Below are positions 1 through 9,286 of a stretch of 64,000 nt of DNA, one piece after another. The DNA comes from Epilithonimonas lactis (GTDB lineage: Bacteria > Bacteroidota > Bacteroidia > Flavobacteriales > Weeksellaceae), in the NCBI RefSeq assembly GCF_900110605.1, contig NZ_FOFI01000004.1:248001-312000 (forward strand), in the 5' to 3' direction. The first letter of the stretch is position 1; the number at the start of each line of letters is the position of its first letter. Below the pieces are notes generated by a model. It was not told the origin of the DNA, did no database searches, and saw only the letters and a list, made by a program, of their open reading frames with translations. The position numbers and the translations under genes are program-made.

Positions 1-173
1 TTTTTATCGAGAAATATCAGAACAAAAATCAGAATAATGGCCATCACATTTCGCCAATTCAAAAATAAACTCAGCAATCCTAAAATAAGAAAAACCCCAT
101 TGAAAAGCAAAAGCACCAAATCGTTCTTTTTGCCAAAGTTTTTAATGGTGATGCTAATGTTTTTCTGCCTCAT
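1..173 (-). CDS. Membrane protein, 3' end outside window
   Basis: An ATG at 173 opens a frame that runs without a stop to the window edge, giving the first 57 residues of a protein. A basic, polar N-terminus (about 20 residues) is followed by two hydrophobic stretches split by a short N-W-R turn, so it looks like a small multi-pass inner-membrane protein. It lies 28 bases downstream of the next minus-strand gene and is probably co-transcribed with it. The visible part matches no family I recognise. Confidence 0.55.
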   Translation of the reverse strand, partial: MRQKNISITIKNFGKKNDLVLLLFNGVFLILGLLSLFLNWRNVMAIILIFVLIFLDK

Positions 174-201
174 AGTTTATTCTGAAAATTAAAATAAAAA
201 A

Positions 202-867
202 TTAATCCGTGTAATAATCAGATAAAAATCGAGCATTTTCGGGAATTATTGTGACCATTGGAAATTTATCACCTTCCTCTCTGATTTTCTCGTTGACGGT
301 TTTTGGACTTGCTACGAATGAAACTTGTTTGCGCCAAACCACAATATTTTCAGTGAAAGCCAAAGGCAGTTTTTTGGCAAATTCGTTGGGTTTTATAAAA
401 TCTGGACGGAACAAAATTGCAATTTCTTTGTCCATCGGTGTTTGAGGATTTTCCGTAGCGATGTCGATTTTTTCTGCAATTCTGTCGATGAAGTTTTCGT
501 CGTGGCGGTTTTCATCGGTGGTGTAGATGCAATAGAAGACGCGTTCGGTCGCATTTCCTACAATGATTTTTGCCACGGAAATTGGAGCAATATTGGTGGT
601 CGCCAATAATTTTTTCTTCGTCGAATCCGCAATGATTTTGACAAGTCCAAAGCACAGAAGCGCAACTGCAACTAGGACGATAAGCATTGTCATTCCAACG
701 GTATCAGTCAAATCGCTGATGAAAGCCATTGCGACAAACATCAAAAGTCCGATTCCGATGACCAATGGCAAATAGATAATTCTGTTGTGCCCAAATGAGG
801 AAACGCCGATATATTTGTTAATAATCACGGAATCAGTTTCAAGTTTTTTTAGTTTTTCAATGTTCAT
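202..867 (-). CDS. Hypothetical two-pass membrane protein
   Basis: A 221-residue protein with a short cytoplasmic N-terminus, two transmembrane segments (about residues 30-50 and 58-80) and a soluble domain of about 140 residues. The soluble part has mixed alpha/beta character with no motif I can name. It is the second gene of a long minus-strand series. The antisense reading frames here are shadows of this gene. Function is unknown; the topology suits a membrane-anchored protein with a cytoplasmic domain. Confidence 0.75.
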   Translation of the reverse strand: MNIEKLKKLETDSVIINKYIGVSSFGHNRIIYLPLVIGIGLLMFVAMAFISDLTDTVGMTMLIVLVAVALLCFGLVKIIADSTKKKLLATTNIAPISVAKIIVGNATERVFYCIYTTDENRHDENFIDRIAEKIDIATENPQTPMDKEIAILFRPDFIKPNEFAKKLPLAFTENIVVWRKQVSFVASPKTVNEKIREEGDKFPMVTIIPENARFLSDYYTD

Positions 868-957
868 TTCTTTGAGTTTTTAGTGATTTGTTTGTGAATT
901 TGATTACAATCTGTCATAAATGCAGTAACAAATTGCAATCCAAAATTTCGTTAAAAA

Positions 958-1887
958 TTAAATTTTCTCATCCTTCAACCCAATATAAAACCGATACTTA
1001 CAAGCAAACTGCTCAATGCCACTCAAGGAAATGCTGACTTTACCATTGGTCCATTCGATGTGACCTAAATCGAGGTTGTCGTATTTTTCCAGTTCAATGA
1101 AAGTTGGCTCGCCTAGCAAATCCGTTAATTTTTCTTTTAATTCTAAGAATTTTTGATAACCATTGTTTTCGGCACCTAGGAATTCGTCGGTTTGGGCAAA
1201 TGGTTTTTTGCTGTCGATATCCAGCCATTTCATTACGCCAACGTAAGACTCAAAACCGTCCAAAATCTTGTGCTTTCCAAGAAACCAATTGGTTCTGTCG
1301 CCACTGTCTTTTCTGTCTTCCGCGTATTTATCCAGCTCGGAATAAGGCGTAAGCCAATGAATGAAAACCTGAGTGTCCTCAAACAAAAGTCCAGTTTGCA
1401 GATTTTCCCAGATTTGTCTGCGCTTGATTTCTTTGTCGGTGGAGTAGGGAAATATGAAATGAGGATTCATTTGTGGCGTTTTTTTCTTCATATAAATAAG
1501 ACAAACAAAATTCACAATTGCCAGCGGAATCCAAAACGGCGAAGCAAATACAATCGAAAAGATGAACAACGGAACGATGCCTTTCAGTCCAGCCGTAATC
1601 ACATTATCCATTGGCAAACGTGTTCCAATCGAAGTGAAAATACACGCCACCAACATTCCAAATAGACTTAATAAAATTGAAATCCCAGCCAATTTCCATT
1701 TGTAGTAATTTTGATTTTCATCTTTGTCTAATTGAAAAAATACAGTTCCATAAGCGATAAAAATAATCAATGAAATAATAATCCGATACAGAAAATCCAA
1801 CTCTGGAAACATGAGCAAAGCCAAATTACCAACCAGCAAATTCACAAAAATGCAAATAAAAAATATTAAACCATTTCGATGATTCAT
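958..1887 (-). CDS. Hypothetical multi-pass membrane protein with soluble C-terminal domain
   Basis: A 309-residue protein. Four or five hydrophobic segments fill residues 7-132 (about 7-27, 33-52, 66-86 and a long stretch 102-132 that could be two helices). The remaining 170 residues are soluble and acidic, ending in a strand-rich piece with the motif ISLSGIEQFACKYRFYIGLK. The start ATG overlaps the stop of the upstream gene by one base (TAATG), so the two are translationally coupled and probably act together. I do not recognise the family. Confidence 0.75.
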   Translation of the reverse strand: MNHRNGLIFFICIFVNLLVGNLALLMFPELDFLYRIIISLIIFIAYGTVFFQLDKDENQNYYKWKLAGISILLSLFGMLVACIFTSIGTRLPMDNVITAGLKGIVPLFIFSIVFASPFWIPLAIVNFVCLIYMKKKTPQMNPHFIFPYSTDKEIKRRQIWENLQTGLLFEDTQVFIHWLTPYSELDKYAEDRKDSGDRTNWFLGKHKILDGFESYVGVMKWLDIDSKKPFAQTDEFLGAENNGYQKFLELKEKLTDLLGEPTFIELEKYDNLDLGHIEWTNGKVSISLSGIEQFACKYRFYIGLKDEKI

Positions 1888-2186
1888 TAGCTGTTATTAG
1901 TTTGAAATTTTGCCTTAAAATGATTATAAATCATCAAACCAATCACTGAGGTCAACAGGGCAAATGCCAAATCTATTACTAAGAAAAAATAATTTTTCCT
2001 TATCAGATCATCTGGACTGGTTGGAGAAGGATCAACCATTCCGCCTATTTTGGTGTAGAATGTAAAAGGAAAACCATAAGTGTCATTGCCATCAGCCGGT
2101 GTTTTGATGCTGGCCGTTAAGATTGTTAGCAATCCAAAAACCACTATGGTAAGTAGTAGAATAATTAAATTTTTTTTCATTGACAA
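1887..2186 (-). CDS. Small hypothetical membrane protein
   Basis: A 99-residue protein with one transmembrane helix near the N-terminus (about residues 6-25) and a second at 66-88, joined by a 40-residue polar loop rich in Gly, Pro and Thr. Its stop codon shares a base with the start of the 309-residue membrane protein downstream, which implies one transcript. Either Met1 or Met3 could be the start. No family recognised. Confidence 0.65.
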   Translation of the reverse strand: MSMKKNLIILLLTIVVFGLLTILTASIKTPADGNDTYGFPFTFYTKIGGMVDPSPTSPDDLIRKNYFFLVIDLAFALLTSVIGLMIYNHFKAKFQTNNS

Positions 2187-2209
2187 TTGGTTTTCATTCT
2201 GTTTGACTC

Positions 2210-2272
2210 CTATTGTTCGTAAAGTTGAGGATATTGGAAGTTGTTTTCCTTTTCAATTATTGTAAGATCCAT
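2210..2272 (-). pseudogene. Possible remnant of a gene N-terminus (20 codons)
   Basis: An ATG at 2272 opens a 20-codon frame, starting MDLTIIEKE and ending at a TAG at 2210-2212, in an otherwise empty 180-base gap. The composition (an I-E-K-E helix, then FQYPQLY) resembles the start of small SMI1/KNR4-like proteins, so it may be a truncated gene. It is too short to prove coding. Confidence 0.25.
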
Positions 2273-2367
2273 AGTTTATTTTTTGAGTTGTAACTCTCAC
2301 TTTTCAACAAAAATCATACCTTCAAAGTACCAATTCTTCTCAACATTGAACCAAATTCAAAACTTTA

Positions 2368-3021
2368 CTATTTCGAAATTTGTTTGATTTTAATATTTCT
2401 AAAATCGATGGCAGAACCTTCATAGTTCAGTGAGATTCTACCTTCCACAGAAGTGGCTTCCGTAGCTTCGTTGACCAGTTTGCCATTCAGATATTGGGTA
2501 ATCTTTCCGTTGAGTGATCTGATGACGATAACGTTCCATTCGCCGTAAGGTTTTTCATTTTCTAGGAATTTGGGTGAAGTTATGCTTGCACCAGGCTCCA
2601 CCAATTTTCCATTGACTTTGGCAGTAACCTGATCCAGAAAGACAAAATCTCCGGTCGTGTTTTCTTTGATCTGGAATTGGATGCCTTTTGGCCAAATCTT
2701 ATCTCGCGAATCTGTTGGAATATTATACATCACGCCGCTGTTTTTCTTGCCTTTTATTTTGTATTGCTCATCCAGATTCCATCTGTAGTCTAAGGTCAGT
2801 TCAAAATTGGAATAACTTTTTTTGGACATCAGGTAACCCACATTTTCGCCGTGCATTCTGATGATGCCATCAGAGAACTCGTAAACTTTTGCCGGCTCTT
2901 GTTTTTCGGGGCTTGTTTTGGTGTAGGCGTACCAATCATTCTCTGTCCAGGCTTTTTGTTGGGTGGTACATGCATTTACGATGCAAAGAAGTAGAATAGT
3001 AAGGCTTATTTTTTTGAACAT
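2368..3021 (-). CDS. DUF1080 (3-keto-disaccharide hydrolase family) lipoprotein
   Basis: The start at 3021 is preferred over an upstream ATG at 3153 because it begins a clean lipoprotein signal peptide with Cys at residue 18 (VNACTTQQ). The 217-residue product is a secreted or outer-membrane-anchored DUF1080 protein: a beta-sandwich related to LamG/concanavalin-like folds, with recognisable blocks such as GVMYN near the middle and WNVIVIRSLNGKITQYLNG towards the end. Family members act on glycans, and some are 3-keto-glycoside hydrolases. It stands alone among unrelated lipoproteins, with no sugar-oxidation partner nearby, so the substrate is unknown. Confidence 0.85.
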   Translation of the reverse strand: MFKKISLTILLLCIVNACTTQQKAWTENDWYAYTKTSPEKQEPAKVYEFSDGIIRMHGENVGYLMSKKSYSNFELTLDYRWNLDEQYKIKGKKNSGVMYNIPTDSRDKIWPKGIQFQIKENTTGDFVFLDQVTAKVNGKLVEPGASITSPKFLENEKPYGEWNVIVIRSLNGKITQYLNGKLVNEATEATSVEGRISLNYEGSAIDFRNIKIKQISK

Positions 3022-3174
3022 AAATATAGTTTTAAAAGAATAATTGCATAGAATAAGAAGGTAGTCGCAAGAACAATTGGGCATAAATTTGGATTTTCCA
3101 TAGATATCATGGGAGATTTCTGTTCTTATTGGTGGAAGTTTAAAGAATACCATTTCAAAGTATTTCTACAATTT

Positions 3175-3690
3175 CTACTTTGTATATAGATTTGCACTAG
3201 AATATTTTAGATTCTTTTTAGCAATGGATAATTTCCCGGTATAGTCGAACCATACATCTGTTTTAGTATTCCGATTTCCACTATCATAGGTCATTTCCTT
3301 TTTTGTGACAATCAATTGGAAAACAATTTGATTCCGTTTTGAATAGGATAGGATCTGCTGTCTTTTTTGACCCAAACTATCCTGTAAAAAATGCTTTTCT
3401 TTAAGTAGGAGTGTGTCCTTTATTTCCAATGATTTTTTTTTCCATCCCTGGAAAATATTCCCATTCAGGATGATAGTGCTATCGGAATTTTTCTCAAAAT
3501 TGAACACATTGAATTTATTTAAAAGTCTGATGTTGCTTTCTGTGAAGTCTTTGCTTGTAAAATCCCAATGATCCTTTATTTCTCTCGACTTTTGAATTTC
3601 TTTTATTGCTGTAGGTTTTTCAACCTTATTTTCACAAGACCAGAATAGGAGCGAGGTGACCATCAAGCATATGGCGGAAATGTTTTTCAT
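3175..3690 (-). CDS. Hypothetical lipoprotein
   Basis: A 171-residue protein with a signal peptide ending in a lipobox (LFWSC, Cys19). The mature part is Lys/Asp/Ser rich with alternating strands. No catalytic motif is visible. It sits between two other lipoprotein genes on the same strand. The family is not recognised. Confidence 0.7.
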   Translation of the reverse strand: MKNISAICLMVTSLLFWSCENKVEKPTAIKEIQKSREIKDHWDFTSKDFTESNIRLLNKFNVFNFEKNSDSTIILNGNIFQGWKKKSLEIKDTLLLKEKHFLQDSLGQKRQQILSYSKRNQIVFQLIVTKKEMTYDSGNRNTKTDVWFDYTGKLSIAKKNLKYSSANLYTK

Positions 3691-3738
3691 GATTCTTAGT
3701 TTGTTTTAGAAAATGTTCGGTATGCTCATCATTTATGA

Positions 3739-4521
3739 TTAGTAATGTAGTTCGTCAAAATCTTTTATTTCAGAAAGTTTCGTAAGTTTTTCAACTTTGA
3801 TCTTTTCCCAGGTGTCCTTGTAATTCTCTACATAATCATCTCCGTCGTCATCTTTGTTGAGATTGTCTCTGGTGAGTTTCTTTTTTGTCAAGAAATTGAT
3901 ACTGACCTCAAATTGTGGAACAGGACCTCTGCTGGAATAGGCGTCATAACCGATCATTTCCATGTCTCCGTTTTGAGCCCGGAAGGTATAACCCCAATTG
4001 CCATATCTTCCGTGTCCATAATTGATGTACAGATTTCCATTTTTAATTTCAAGATAAAGTTCTGGCGCAAAATAGACACCTCCATCTTCATTTTCGGACG
4101 AGAAGCAATCGTAGTTTTTCGCCGCCAAGTCGTAATGGTCTCCTTTGTTGAAAAGGACGATAATACCTCTTCGGTTGCGATCCAGTTTTCCTCGGGATTC
4201 GTGCTGTATGATCTTGCTTTTATCTGTTCCTTTGATGATGAGGACGACATCTTCCAAACCATCCTTGTTCAGGTCGCCTTTGATCTCGTCCCACTCCGAA
4301 GCTGAAATTCCACCTTCATATTTGTGGATCACATAGCCTTTTGGGATGAAGTCAGAAGGTTTGTTTTTTAACGTTTTAGTCTGGGAAGAATCTTTCTCTG
4401 TGATTTTCTGCGGTTGATCATTTAGTAATTCGAGTGTTTCTTTTTCCTCTGCTGTCTGGGTTTTATTTTCGCAAGATTGCAAGGTGCCAAGAAGCATCAA
4501 AAGTGCAAGTTGTTTTTTCAT
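3739..4521 (-). CDS. Hypothetical lipoprotein with FG-GAP/EF-hand-like repeat motif
   Basis: A 260-residue lipoprotein with Cys17 in LQSC. A low-complexity Glu/Lys/Thr linker (about residues 18-55) precedes a globular domain that contains GDLNKDGLEDVVLIIKG, a calcium-binding-type DxNxDGxxD motif seen in FG-GAP/VCBS-like proteins. The tail has a second acidic stretch, NKDDDGDDYVENYKDTW. Similar proteins are common surface lipoproteins in Flavobacteriia and their roles are mostly unknown. Calcium binding is inferred from the motif only. Confidence 0.7.
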   Translation of the reverse strand: MKKQLALLMLLGTLQSCENKTQTAEEKETLELLNDQPQKITEKDSSQTKTLKNKPSDFIPKGYVIHKYEGGISASEWDEIKGDLNKDGLEDVVLIIKGTDKSKIIQHESRGKLDRNRRGIIVLFNKGDHYDLAAKNYDCFSSENEDGGVYFAPELYLEIKNGNLYINYGHGRYGNWGYTFRAQNGDMEMIGYDAYSSRGPVPQFEVSINFLTKKKLTRDNLNKDDDGDDYVENYKDTWEKIKVEKLTKLSEIKDFDELHY

Positions 4522-4552
4522 AGGCTTATAAAGCTTAAGTGAGATGTATTGA

Positions 4553-4974
4553 TCAGTGTTGTTTCAAATTTTTCGCCTCCAGATAGGGATATTCCAAAAT
4601 AGGTCCGTTTTCAAAATATCTGTACCATTTCCAAAACATCCAAGCATAAATGTCGTAGTACGCATTTGTTCTGTACAATATCAGGCCTTTGTATTGCGGA
4701 TTTTCTTTTTTAAATTGGTTAAAATCATTATTCAAAACAGCTAATTCCTTCTTTTTTGTAGTACCTTTCGTCACCATGATCGATTGCTCGAATTCACCAT
4801 TCAAAGATTTAAAGTTCTCATAGGAACGGTAAGGTAATTTTCCGGAAACAGCTTCTAACCAACCTGTAAAAACATTGCTGAAGAAAATACCGAGTACAAT
4901 ACAAATGGTAAGATGGAGTGGACTTTTCGAGATTTCCCCGGATACAAAGTGGCGTTACCAATTTCGAATTTCAT
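4553..4974 (-). pseudogene. Membrane-anchored protein gene with a one-base frameshift
   Basis: From the stop at 4553 an open frame continues upstream well past its first usable start, through a transmembrane stretch (LTICIVLGIFFSNVF), to about 4955. An ATG at 4974 opens a different frame that reads MKFEIGNATLYPG and reaches a run of four G on the minus strand at 4937-4940. Adding a single G there joins the two into one protein of about 140 residues (YPG then EISKSPLH). Either a real frameshift has broken the gene or a homopolymer error is present. The intact product would have a short N-terminus, one helix and an external domain; function unknown. Confidence 0.65.
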
Positions 4975-4983
4975 AGATAATTT

Positions 4984-5667
4984 CTATTTTACGTAGTTTT
5001 TCAAAAAGTAAGAATCTTTCCCATCCTCTTTTTCTCTTTGATCTATAAAATCACGGTAGGTGAACTTTTTGCCCGTATTTTCCGGTTTGTCTTTTTCATG
5101 AAGATAATCTCCATAATATTGAAAACCGCCAGCACTTGCGAAGTTTATGAAAAATCTATTTTTACTGTCTACAACAAAAAGGTCACAAGATTTAAACTTC
5201 TTACCATTATATTCACCAGAACTATTGGTTTCAAAAAAGTAGGTTTTACCTTCAGCATTCCATATTCTAAAAGTAAAATCTGTTTTTTGATAGTAGAAAT
5301 CAGTTTTGCCTAATTTTTCCACCAACATCTCTTCGAATTTAGTTGCTTCGCTAGATGTTGTGATCAGGATCTTGTAAGCTTCGATCTTATTGTTACCGAT
5401 TTCTTTAAAAAATGAAAGTGAGTTTTCAAACAAACTATTAGAATCATCTAATGAACCCGAAAAATTGTATCCATCGAAAAACAAAAGATCTTCATCGGTA
5501 GTATTGTAACGCACCATATCAGAATAACCCTTGTCCTCTCTGATTTTATATTTTGCACCAAGTGGCGTAATATCCATCGGAAACGAGATTTTGTACAAGT
5601 CAAAATCATTTTTCTGACAAGATATTAAAAATGGAAAAATTGCGATTAATAATAAGAGTTTTTTCAT
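4984..5667 (-). CDS. Hypothetical lipoprotein
   Basis: A 227-residue lipoprotein with Cys17 in FLISC after a typical signal peptide. The mature domain is aromatic and acidic, alternating strands and helices, and ends in a Lys/Asp-rich helix. It belongs to the run of small minus-strand genes with lipid-anchored or exported products. No known family is apparent. Confidence 0.7.
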   Translation of the reverse strand: MKKLLLLIAIFPFLISCQKNDFDLYKISFPMDITPLGAKYKIREDKGYSDMVRYNTTDEDLLFFDGYNFSGSLDDSNSLFENSLSFFKEIGNNKIEAYKILITTSSEATKFEEMLVEKLGKTDFYYQKTDFTFRIWNAEGKTYFFETNSSGEYNGKKFKSCDLFVVDSKNRFFINFASAGGFQYYGDYLHEKDKPENTGKKFTYRDFIDQREKEDGKDSYFLKNYVK

Positions 5668-5680
5668 TGAAATTAATTTT

Positions 5681-6247
5681 TTATGATTCAGGGATATGTA
5701 CTTTTATCATGCTGTCCTTTATTGGTGGAGGTTGTATCTCATTCCGAGACCCGGGGCGTGGTCCAGATAATGCTTTGTCTTTGTAGCTTGCGTACTCCAA
5801 AGAATAATAATTCTTTCCATCTTTTTGTATCAAATGATGAGAATAAATATTTTCTCCAGAATATGAACTTGTTGGGAGCTGATAACGCGAATTTCTTTTA
5901 CTGTACTTGAATTTATAAGTAGGTAACGCTGCAATGAATTTTTTGTAAGTGATCTCAGTTGGTAAAAAATAAAATATATTCAGATACTCGCCGCCTTCTC
6001 CATCTTCAGTAAATGTGAGTTCAACTATTTCCTTTGTTTCTGAATTTTTAAAATTAAATTTCTTTTGGTCTTCTGAAATTGTTTCACTAATTAGTTTGAA
6101 TCCTTTCGAAGCCAATTGTCTATGTTCGGTAGGATGATCATGATCAAAGGCTTTTCTCAGGTCACTGACCTTCAAAGTCTGTCCATGCGAGAAACTTGCA
6201 GAGAACATAAATAAAAAAAGGAGGAAGTTACTTTTAATTATTTTCAT
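5681..6247 (-). CDS. Hypothetical secreted protein
   Basis: A 188-residue protein with a Sec signal peptide (hydrophobic residues 7-18, cleavage likely after SFSHG before Q). The mature part has no cysteines that suggest disulfides and ends in a Pro-rich segment (RPGSRNEIQPPPIKDS). The gene lies 14 bases upstream of the preceding lipoprotein gene in the direction of transcription, so the two are probably co-transcribed. Function unknown. Confidence 0.65.
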   Translation of the reverse strand: MKIIKSNFLLFLFMFSASFSHGQTLKVSDLRKAFDHDHPTEHRQLASKGFKLISETISEDQKKFNFKNSETKEIVELTFTEDGEGGEYLNIFYFLPTEITYKKFIAALPTYKFKYSKRNSRYQLPTSSYSGENIYSHHLIQKDGKNYYSLEYASYKDKALSGPRPGSRNEIQPPPIKDSMIKVHIPES

Positions 6248-6440
6248 GATTCATTTTTGAGATAGGTTCTTTTGATTGATTATTCTGTACATTTTTCAAA
6301 GTTTGGTCTAGAAAGCCGATCGTTATAGTTTTATCAAAATTAATATCCGATTGTCAATCTAAGTGTTTATTTATAAGTATAATAGCAGCTGAGAAAGTGG
6401 TGTCGAATTTTTGCTTTATCAATCCTGTCGCAAAAGGCAT

Positions 6441-7115
6441 TTATTGTTGGTTTTGCTTTATTCTTCCATCAATCTCGTCGATGGTCTTAGACACCCAGTT
6501 TTTACGGTCTTCATCTGTATATTTTGATCCTAAGTTCATATGAATACTTTCTAAAATTTCTTTGCTATGTTTCAAACCGAACAATTTGCAAATATTTAGA
6601 ATATCACCATCGGTCTTGTTGTTCTCGTACCATTCTAAAATTTGTTCAATGAACGTACCATCCCACGTCAGAACTTCATAATTTGCCAGTGGAAGATCAT
6701 TCTCTGGGCAATAGCGGATAAAGCCTTGTAGAACATTATCATATGCTAGCACTTCCAAAAAGTCATCCATGGTCTCGAATAATGGAATGTATCTGCCAGT
6801 CTCATAAATTGCTTGTTCTTCTTTCGTCTGGTCGATCATTGAATATGGTGGCAAAAAAACATTGTAAAACCCGTGTTTCGTTAAATTTTCGGTTCCGTCA
6901 AATAACTTGATGACAAACGGAGCTAAATTCAATGAAACAAGAACTGTCCTTATTTCTTCTTCAGTAATACCTTTTTCGTGAGCTTCGTTTCTTCTAACTC
7001 TAAGGCTACCGGATTCTTCTGCAATTTTTTGTGGAATTTTGGAGCTTGACCTCTTGATGAAAAACAGCCCAAAAAGCAATAGCATCACCAGAAATATGAC
7101 AATTAGGTTCATCAT
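6441..7115 (-). CDS. Membrane-anchored protein with SUKH-like domain (tentative)
   Basis: A 224-residue protein. Residues 3-21 form a single N-terminal membrane anchor, and the rest is a cytoplasmic domain. The motif series GFYNVFLPPYSM, ETGRYIPLFETMDDFLEV and NYEVLTWDGTFIEQILEWYEN resembles SUKH/SMI1-KNR4-like and related immunity-type proteins, where a Tyr/Pro-rich strand is followed by a W-D-G turn. Genes of this kind often sit in arrays of small variable proteins, as here. The family assignment is my reading of the pattern, not a confirmed match. Confidence 0.5.
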   Translation of the reverse strand: MMNLIVIFLVMLLLFGLFFIKRSSSKIPQKIAEESGSLRVRRNEAHEKGITEEEIRTVLVSLNLAPFVIKLFDGTENLTKHGFYNVFLPPYSMIDQTKEEQAIYETGRYIPLFETMDDFLEVLAYDNVLQGFIRYCPENDLPLANYEVLTWDGTFIEQILEWYENNKTDGDILNICKLFGLKHSKEILESIHMNLGSKYTDEDRKNWVSKTIDEIDGRIKQNQQ

Positions 7116-7191
7116 TTTATTAAATTGATTTTTAAAGAATTATTTTCAAGATCCTGACTGTTTCTAATACAGTTTTTTTTAGCAACTTTTT

Positions 7192-7710
7192 TTATTTGTA
7201 ATCCCCAGCATTCCATAATTTCTCGACTATTTCATCTTGGGTGTATTCATGGTAGTGTCCATTTTTATCCTTGTGACTATGAAAAAGTTTGTGGTCAAAA
7301 GTTTTAAAATTTACTCTTAGAAAGTTAATGAAGTAGTCATCAATATGATAATGAAATTGTCCTTTTAATGTCTCATCTTGCTCATCTTGAATCACAAAAG
7401 TTTTTTGTCGTCTGATAAGTTCTGTCAACTCTTCTTTTGTAATGTTCTCAACAGTTTTTGGGTCAGGAAGTGAAATTCTAAAGGCCAAAACTTCTGCACC
7501 TTCTTCTTCCCACCATTCCCAAAGATTGAACTGGGACATATTTTTTCCGGTCATCTCGTGAAGTGTATTTTCCAATTTTTCATACTCAGAGTTGTCTTCA
7601 TCTCCGGTTTCGTCACAGTAATCTGTATATGCTAAAATTAATTTTAGAACCTCTTGATAAAGTTTTTCAGCAGTTTCAAAGTCTGGTTCTATTTCTTTTC
7701 TTAATTCCAT
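7192..7710 (-). CDS. Hypothetical cytoplasmic protein
   Basis: A 172-residue acidic soluble protein without signal or membrane segment. It begins with a long helical region (residues 1-60), has a Trp/Glu-rich stretch NLWEWWEEEGAEVLAF, and ends with a His-rich segment HKLFHSHKDKNGHYHEY that could bind metal. No family recognised. It lies in the minus-strand series of variable genes. Confidence 0.6.
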   Translation of the reverse strand: MELRKEIEPDFETAEKLYQEVLKLILAYTDYCDETGDEDNSEYEKLENTLHEMTGKNMSQFNLWEWWEEEGAEVLAFRISLPDPKTVENITKEELTELIRRQKTFVIQDEQDETLKGQFHYHIDDYFINFLRVNFKTFDHKLFHSHKDKNGHYHEYTQDEIVEKLWNAGDYK

Positions 7711-7871
7711 TCGTACCTATTTTTCAGACAGTTTCTATTGTTTCGGTTTTGCCGAAGGTGTGGATTTTAGAACATCACGTGTATAGGAATACCGGGTTTT
7801 AAATATAACAAAAAGTTGGATAGAAATCCTTCAGCATCGCATTTCGCAATACTTTTTTAGTGGCAGTACAT

Positions 7872-7994
7872 TTATTTGGTGTCGGCTAAATTGATTTCAT
7901 TCATGTAGCAATCTAAAACTCGAAATTCTTTCATATCAGGATTTTCTTCTATGTATTTTTTAATTTCATTGATAGTATCAAATTCTACAAACAT
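7872..7994 (-). pseudogene. Small ORF or 3' remnant of a lost gene
   Basis: The 335-base gap between flanking genes contains one open stretch that looks coding: from the ATG at 7994 it gives 40 residues (MFVEFDTINEIKKYIEENPD then a short tail). The same frame stays open for 13 more codons upstream, with protein-like sequence but no start codon, before a TAG. That pattern fits the C-terminal end of a decayed gene better than a complete one. The rest of the gap (7711-7871 and 7995-8045) shows nothing I can name. Confidence 0.35.
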
Positions 7995-8045
7995 ATCAAA
8001 TTCGTCCTCAGAAAATAGGAAGAATTCAAATGTCTATTTATGCTA

Positions 8046-8711
8046 TTATTCCAGTGTTATCGCGTTTTCTCTTAGTCCAAAATTATTGTTGACTTCGGAC
8101 AAACTCTTGTCGCTGATCCAAAAATCGGGACTTGAGGTCTCTCCATTTCTTAGAGCTTTGGCCTTATGAGCAATTTTTTTAATTCTTCTAACCAATTCCA
8201 GATATAGTTGATATGTCGTTAGGTGTTCGGTTTTTAGAGCTTGGTCATTTTGCCAAATCTCTTTTGGATAGCTAAACTCGAGTCCGATCTTTGAATTTCC
8301 TGTCGCATCAAAAACGTTGACCCGCAACTGTTGGTTTTTCTGATTTACAGTCAAAGAAAAAGGACTGATATTGATAACTGGTTCCAATTGAATAGCTCGC
8401 TTGAAATGCTTTACCTGATTGTCTTCTTCTATTTCAAAAACTTCATAGTCAATATATTTTGGATTGTCTGTTATCTGTGTGTAAATGTCAGATTTCCCAT
8501 TTTCTTTCTTTCGTTCGCTTCCCGAGGTCAATTTCTTGTAATACAATTCATATTGTTTGAAGATCGAGTTTTTATCTTCGATCTTGTAATCTAGTTCGAC
8601 CCTTTGGTTTGTGATGGCTATGAAATATTCCAGACCAGAAAAAATACTCTCAAATTCTGAAGGATGTAGAACGAATTTGAATTTGTGCCATTTTTGTACT
8701 GTATAACTCAT
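8046..8711 (-). CDS. Hypothetical cytoplasmic protein
   Basis: A 221-residue soluble protein, strand-rich in the first half (residues 1-130) and ending in a basic helix ELVRRIKKIAHKAKALRNGE followed by a short acidic tail. No signal peptide or transmembrane segment. I do not recognise the family. It lies among other lineage-specific genes on the same strand. Confidence 0.6.
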   Translation of the reverse strand: MSYTVQKWHKFKFVLHPSEFESIFSGLEYFIAITNQRVELDYKIEDKNSIFKQYELYYKKLTSGSERKKENGKSDIYTQITDNPKYIDYEVFEIEEDNQVKHFKRAIQLEPVINISPFSLTVNQKNQQLRVNVFDATGNSKIGLEFSYPKEIWQNDQALKTEHLTTYQLYLELVRRIKKIAHKAKALRNGETSSPDFWISDKSLSEVNNNFGLRENAITLE

Positions 8712-8778
8712 ATTATCAGTGTTGCATTAGATTGATGATCAACTTATCTTTCTCTTGTTTTATGAAGTATATTTCTTA

Positions 8779-9225
8779 CTATGGATTCAAATCAAGTTTA
8801 TTGACTTTTTTTCTGAAAAATGAAAATTGCAGACCTGTAAAAAGCAGATATATTATCGAAAAGATCAAAAGATTTCTGAAGATGGTAACGTAGTCGTCTT
8901 GTAGAAGATCATCGCTCAATATGTTTACCGTTATGATGACCACGTATATCAGCGGAATTCCTATAAAGCTTGATAAGGATAGATAGAAATTGTTCCTGAC
9001 CTTGTCTATCAGATTTAGAAAAATTGCAAACGAACAAAGGGCCATTCCCACCAAATACGCCAATGAATAAAGCAAGTTTACCACGATATCTAAAATATGA
9101 AAGATCCAGTCCAGAAAATCTGCATCAGCGTAATCTGTTTCCGAAATCGTGATTCTGTAAGCAAAGTACAGCAGAATAGTAACAGCAATATTTAATGACC
9201 AATACCTGAATATAATTTTTTTCAT
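8779..9225 (-). CDS. Hypothetical four-pass membrane protein
   Basis: A 148-residue protein with four hydrophobic helices (about residues 10-26, 43-71, 81-103 and 118-137) and short charged loops; the basic tail FFRKKVNKL should lie in the cytoplasm. No catalytic motif. It is followed on the minus strand by other small genes of unknown function. Confidence 0.6.
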   Translation of the reverse strand: MKKIIFRYWSLNIAVTILLYFAYRITISETDYADADFLDWIFHILDIVVNLLYSLAYLVGMALCSFAIFLNLIDKVRNNFYLSLSSFIGIPLIYVVIITVNILSDDLLQDDYVTIFRNLLIFSIIYLLFTGLQFSFFRKKVNKLDLNP

Positions 9226-9286
9226 CTGTTTCTATTATTGGGCGGGTTTTAATGCTTCGAGGTGGTAAGGCTTGGGATTGAAACCT

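Noticed and set aside
4553..4804. Independent 83-residue gene starting at TTG 4804
   Set aside because: The frame stays open and protein-like far upstream through a membrane helix; it is better read as the 3' part of a frameshifted gene.
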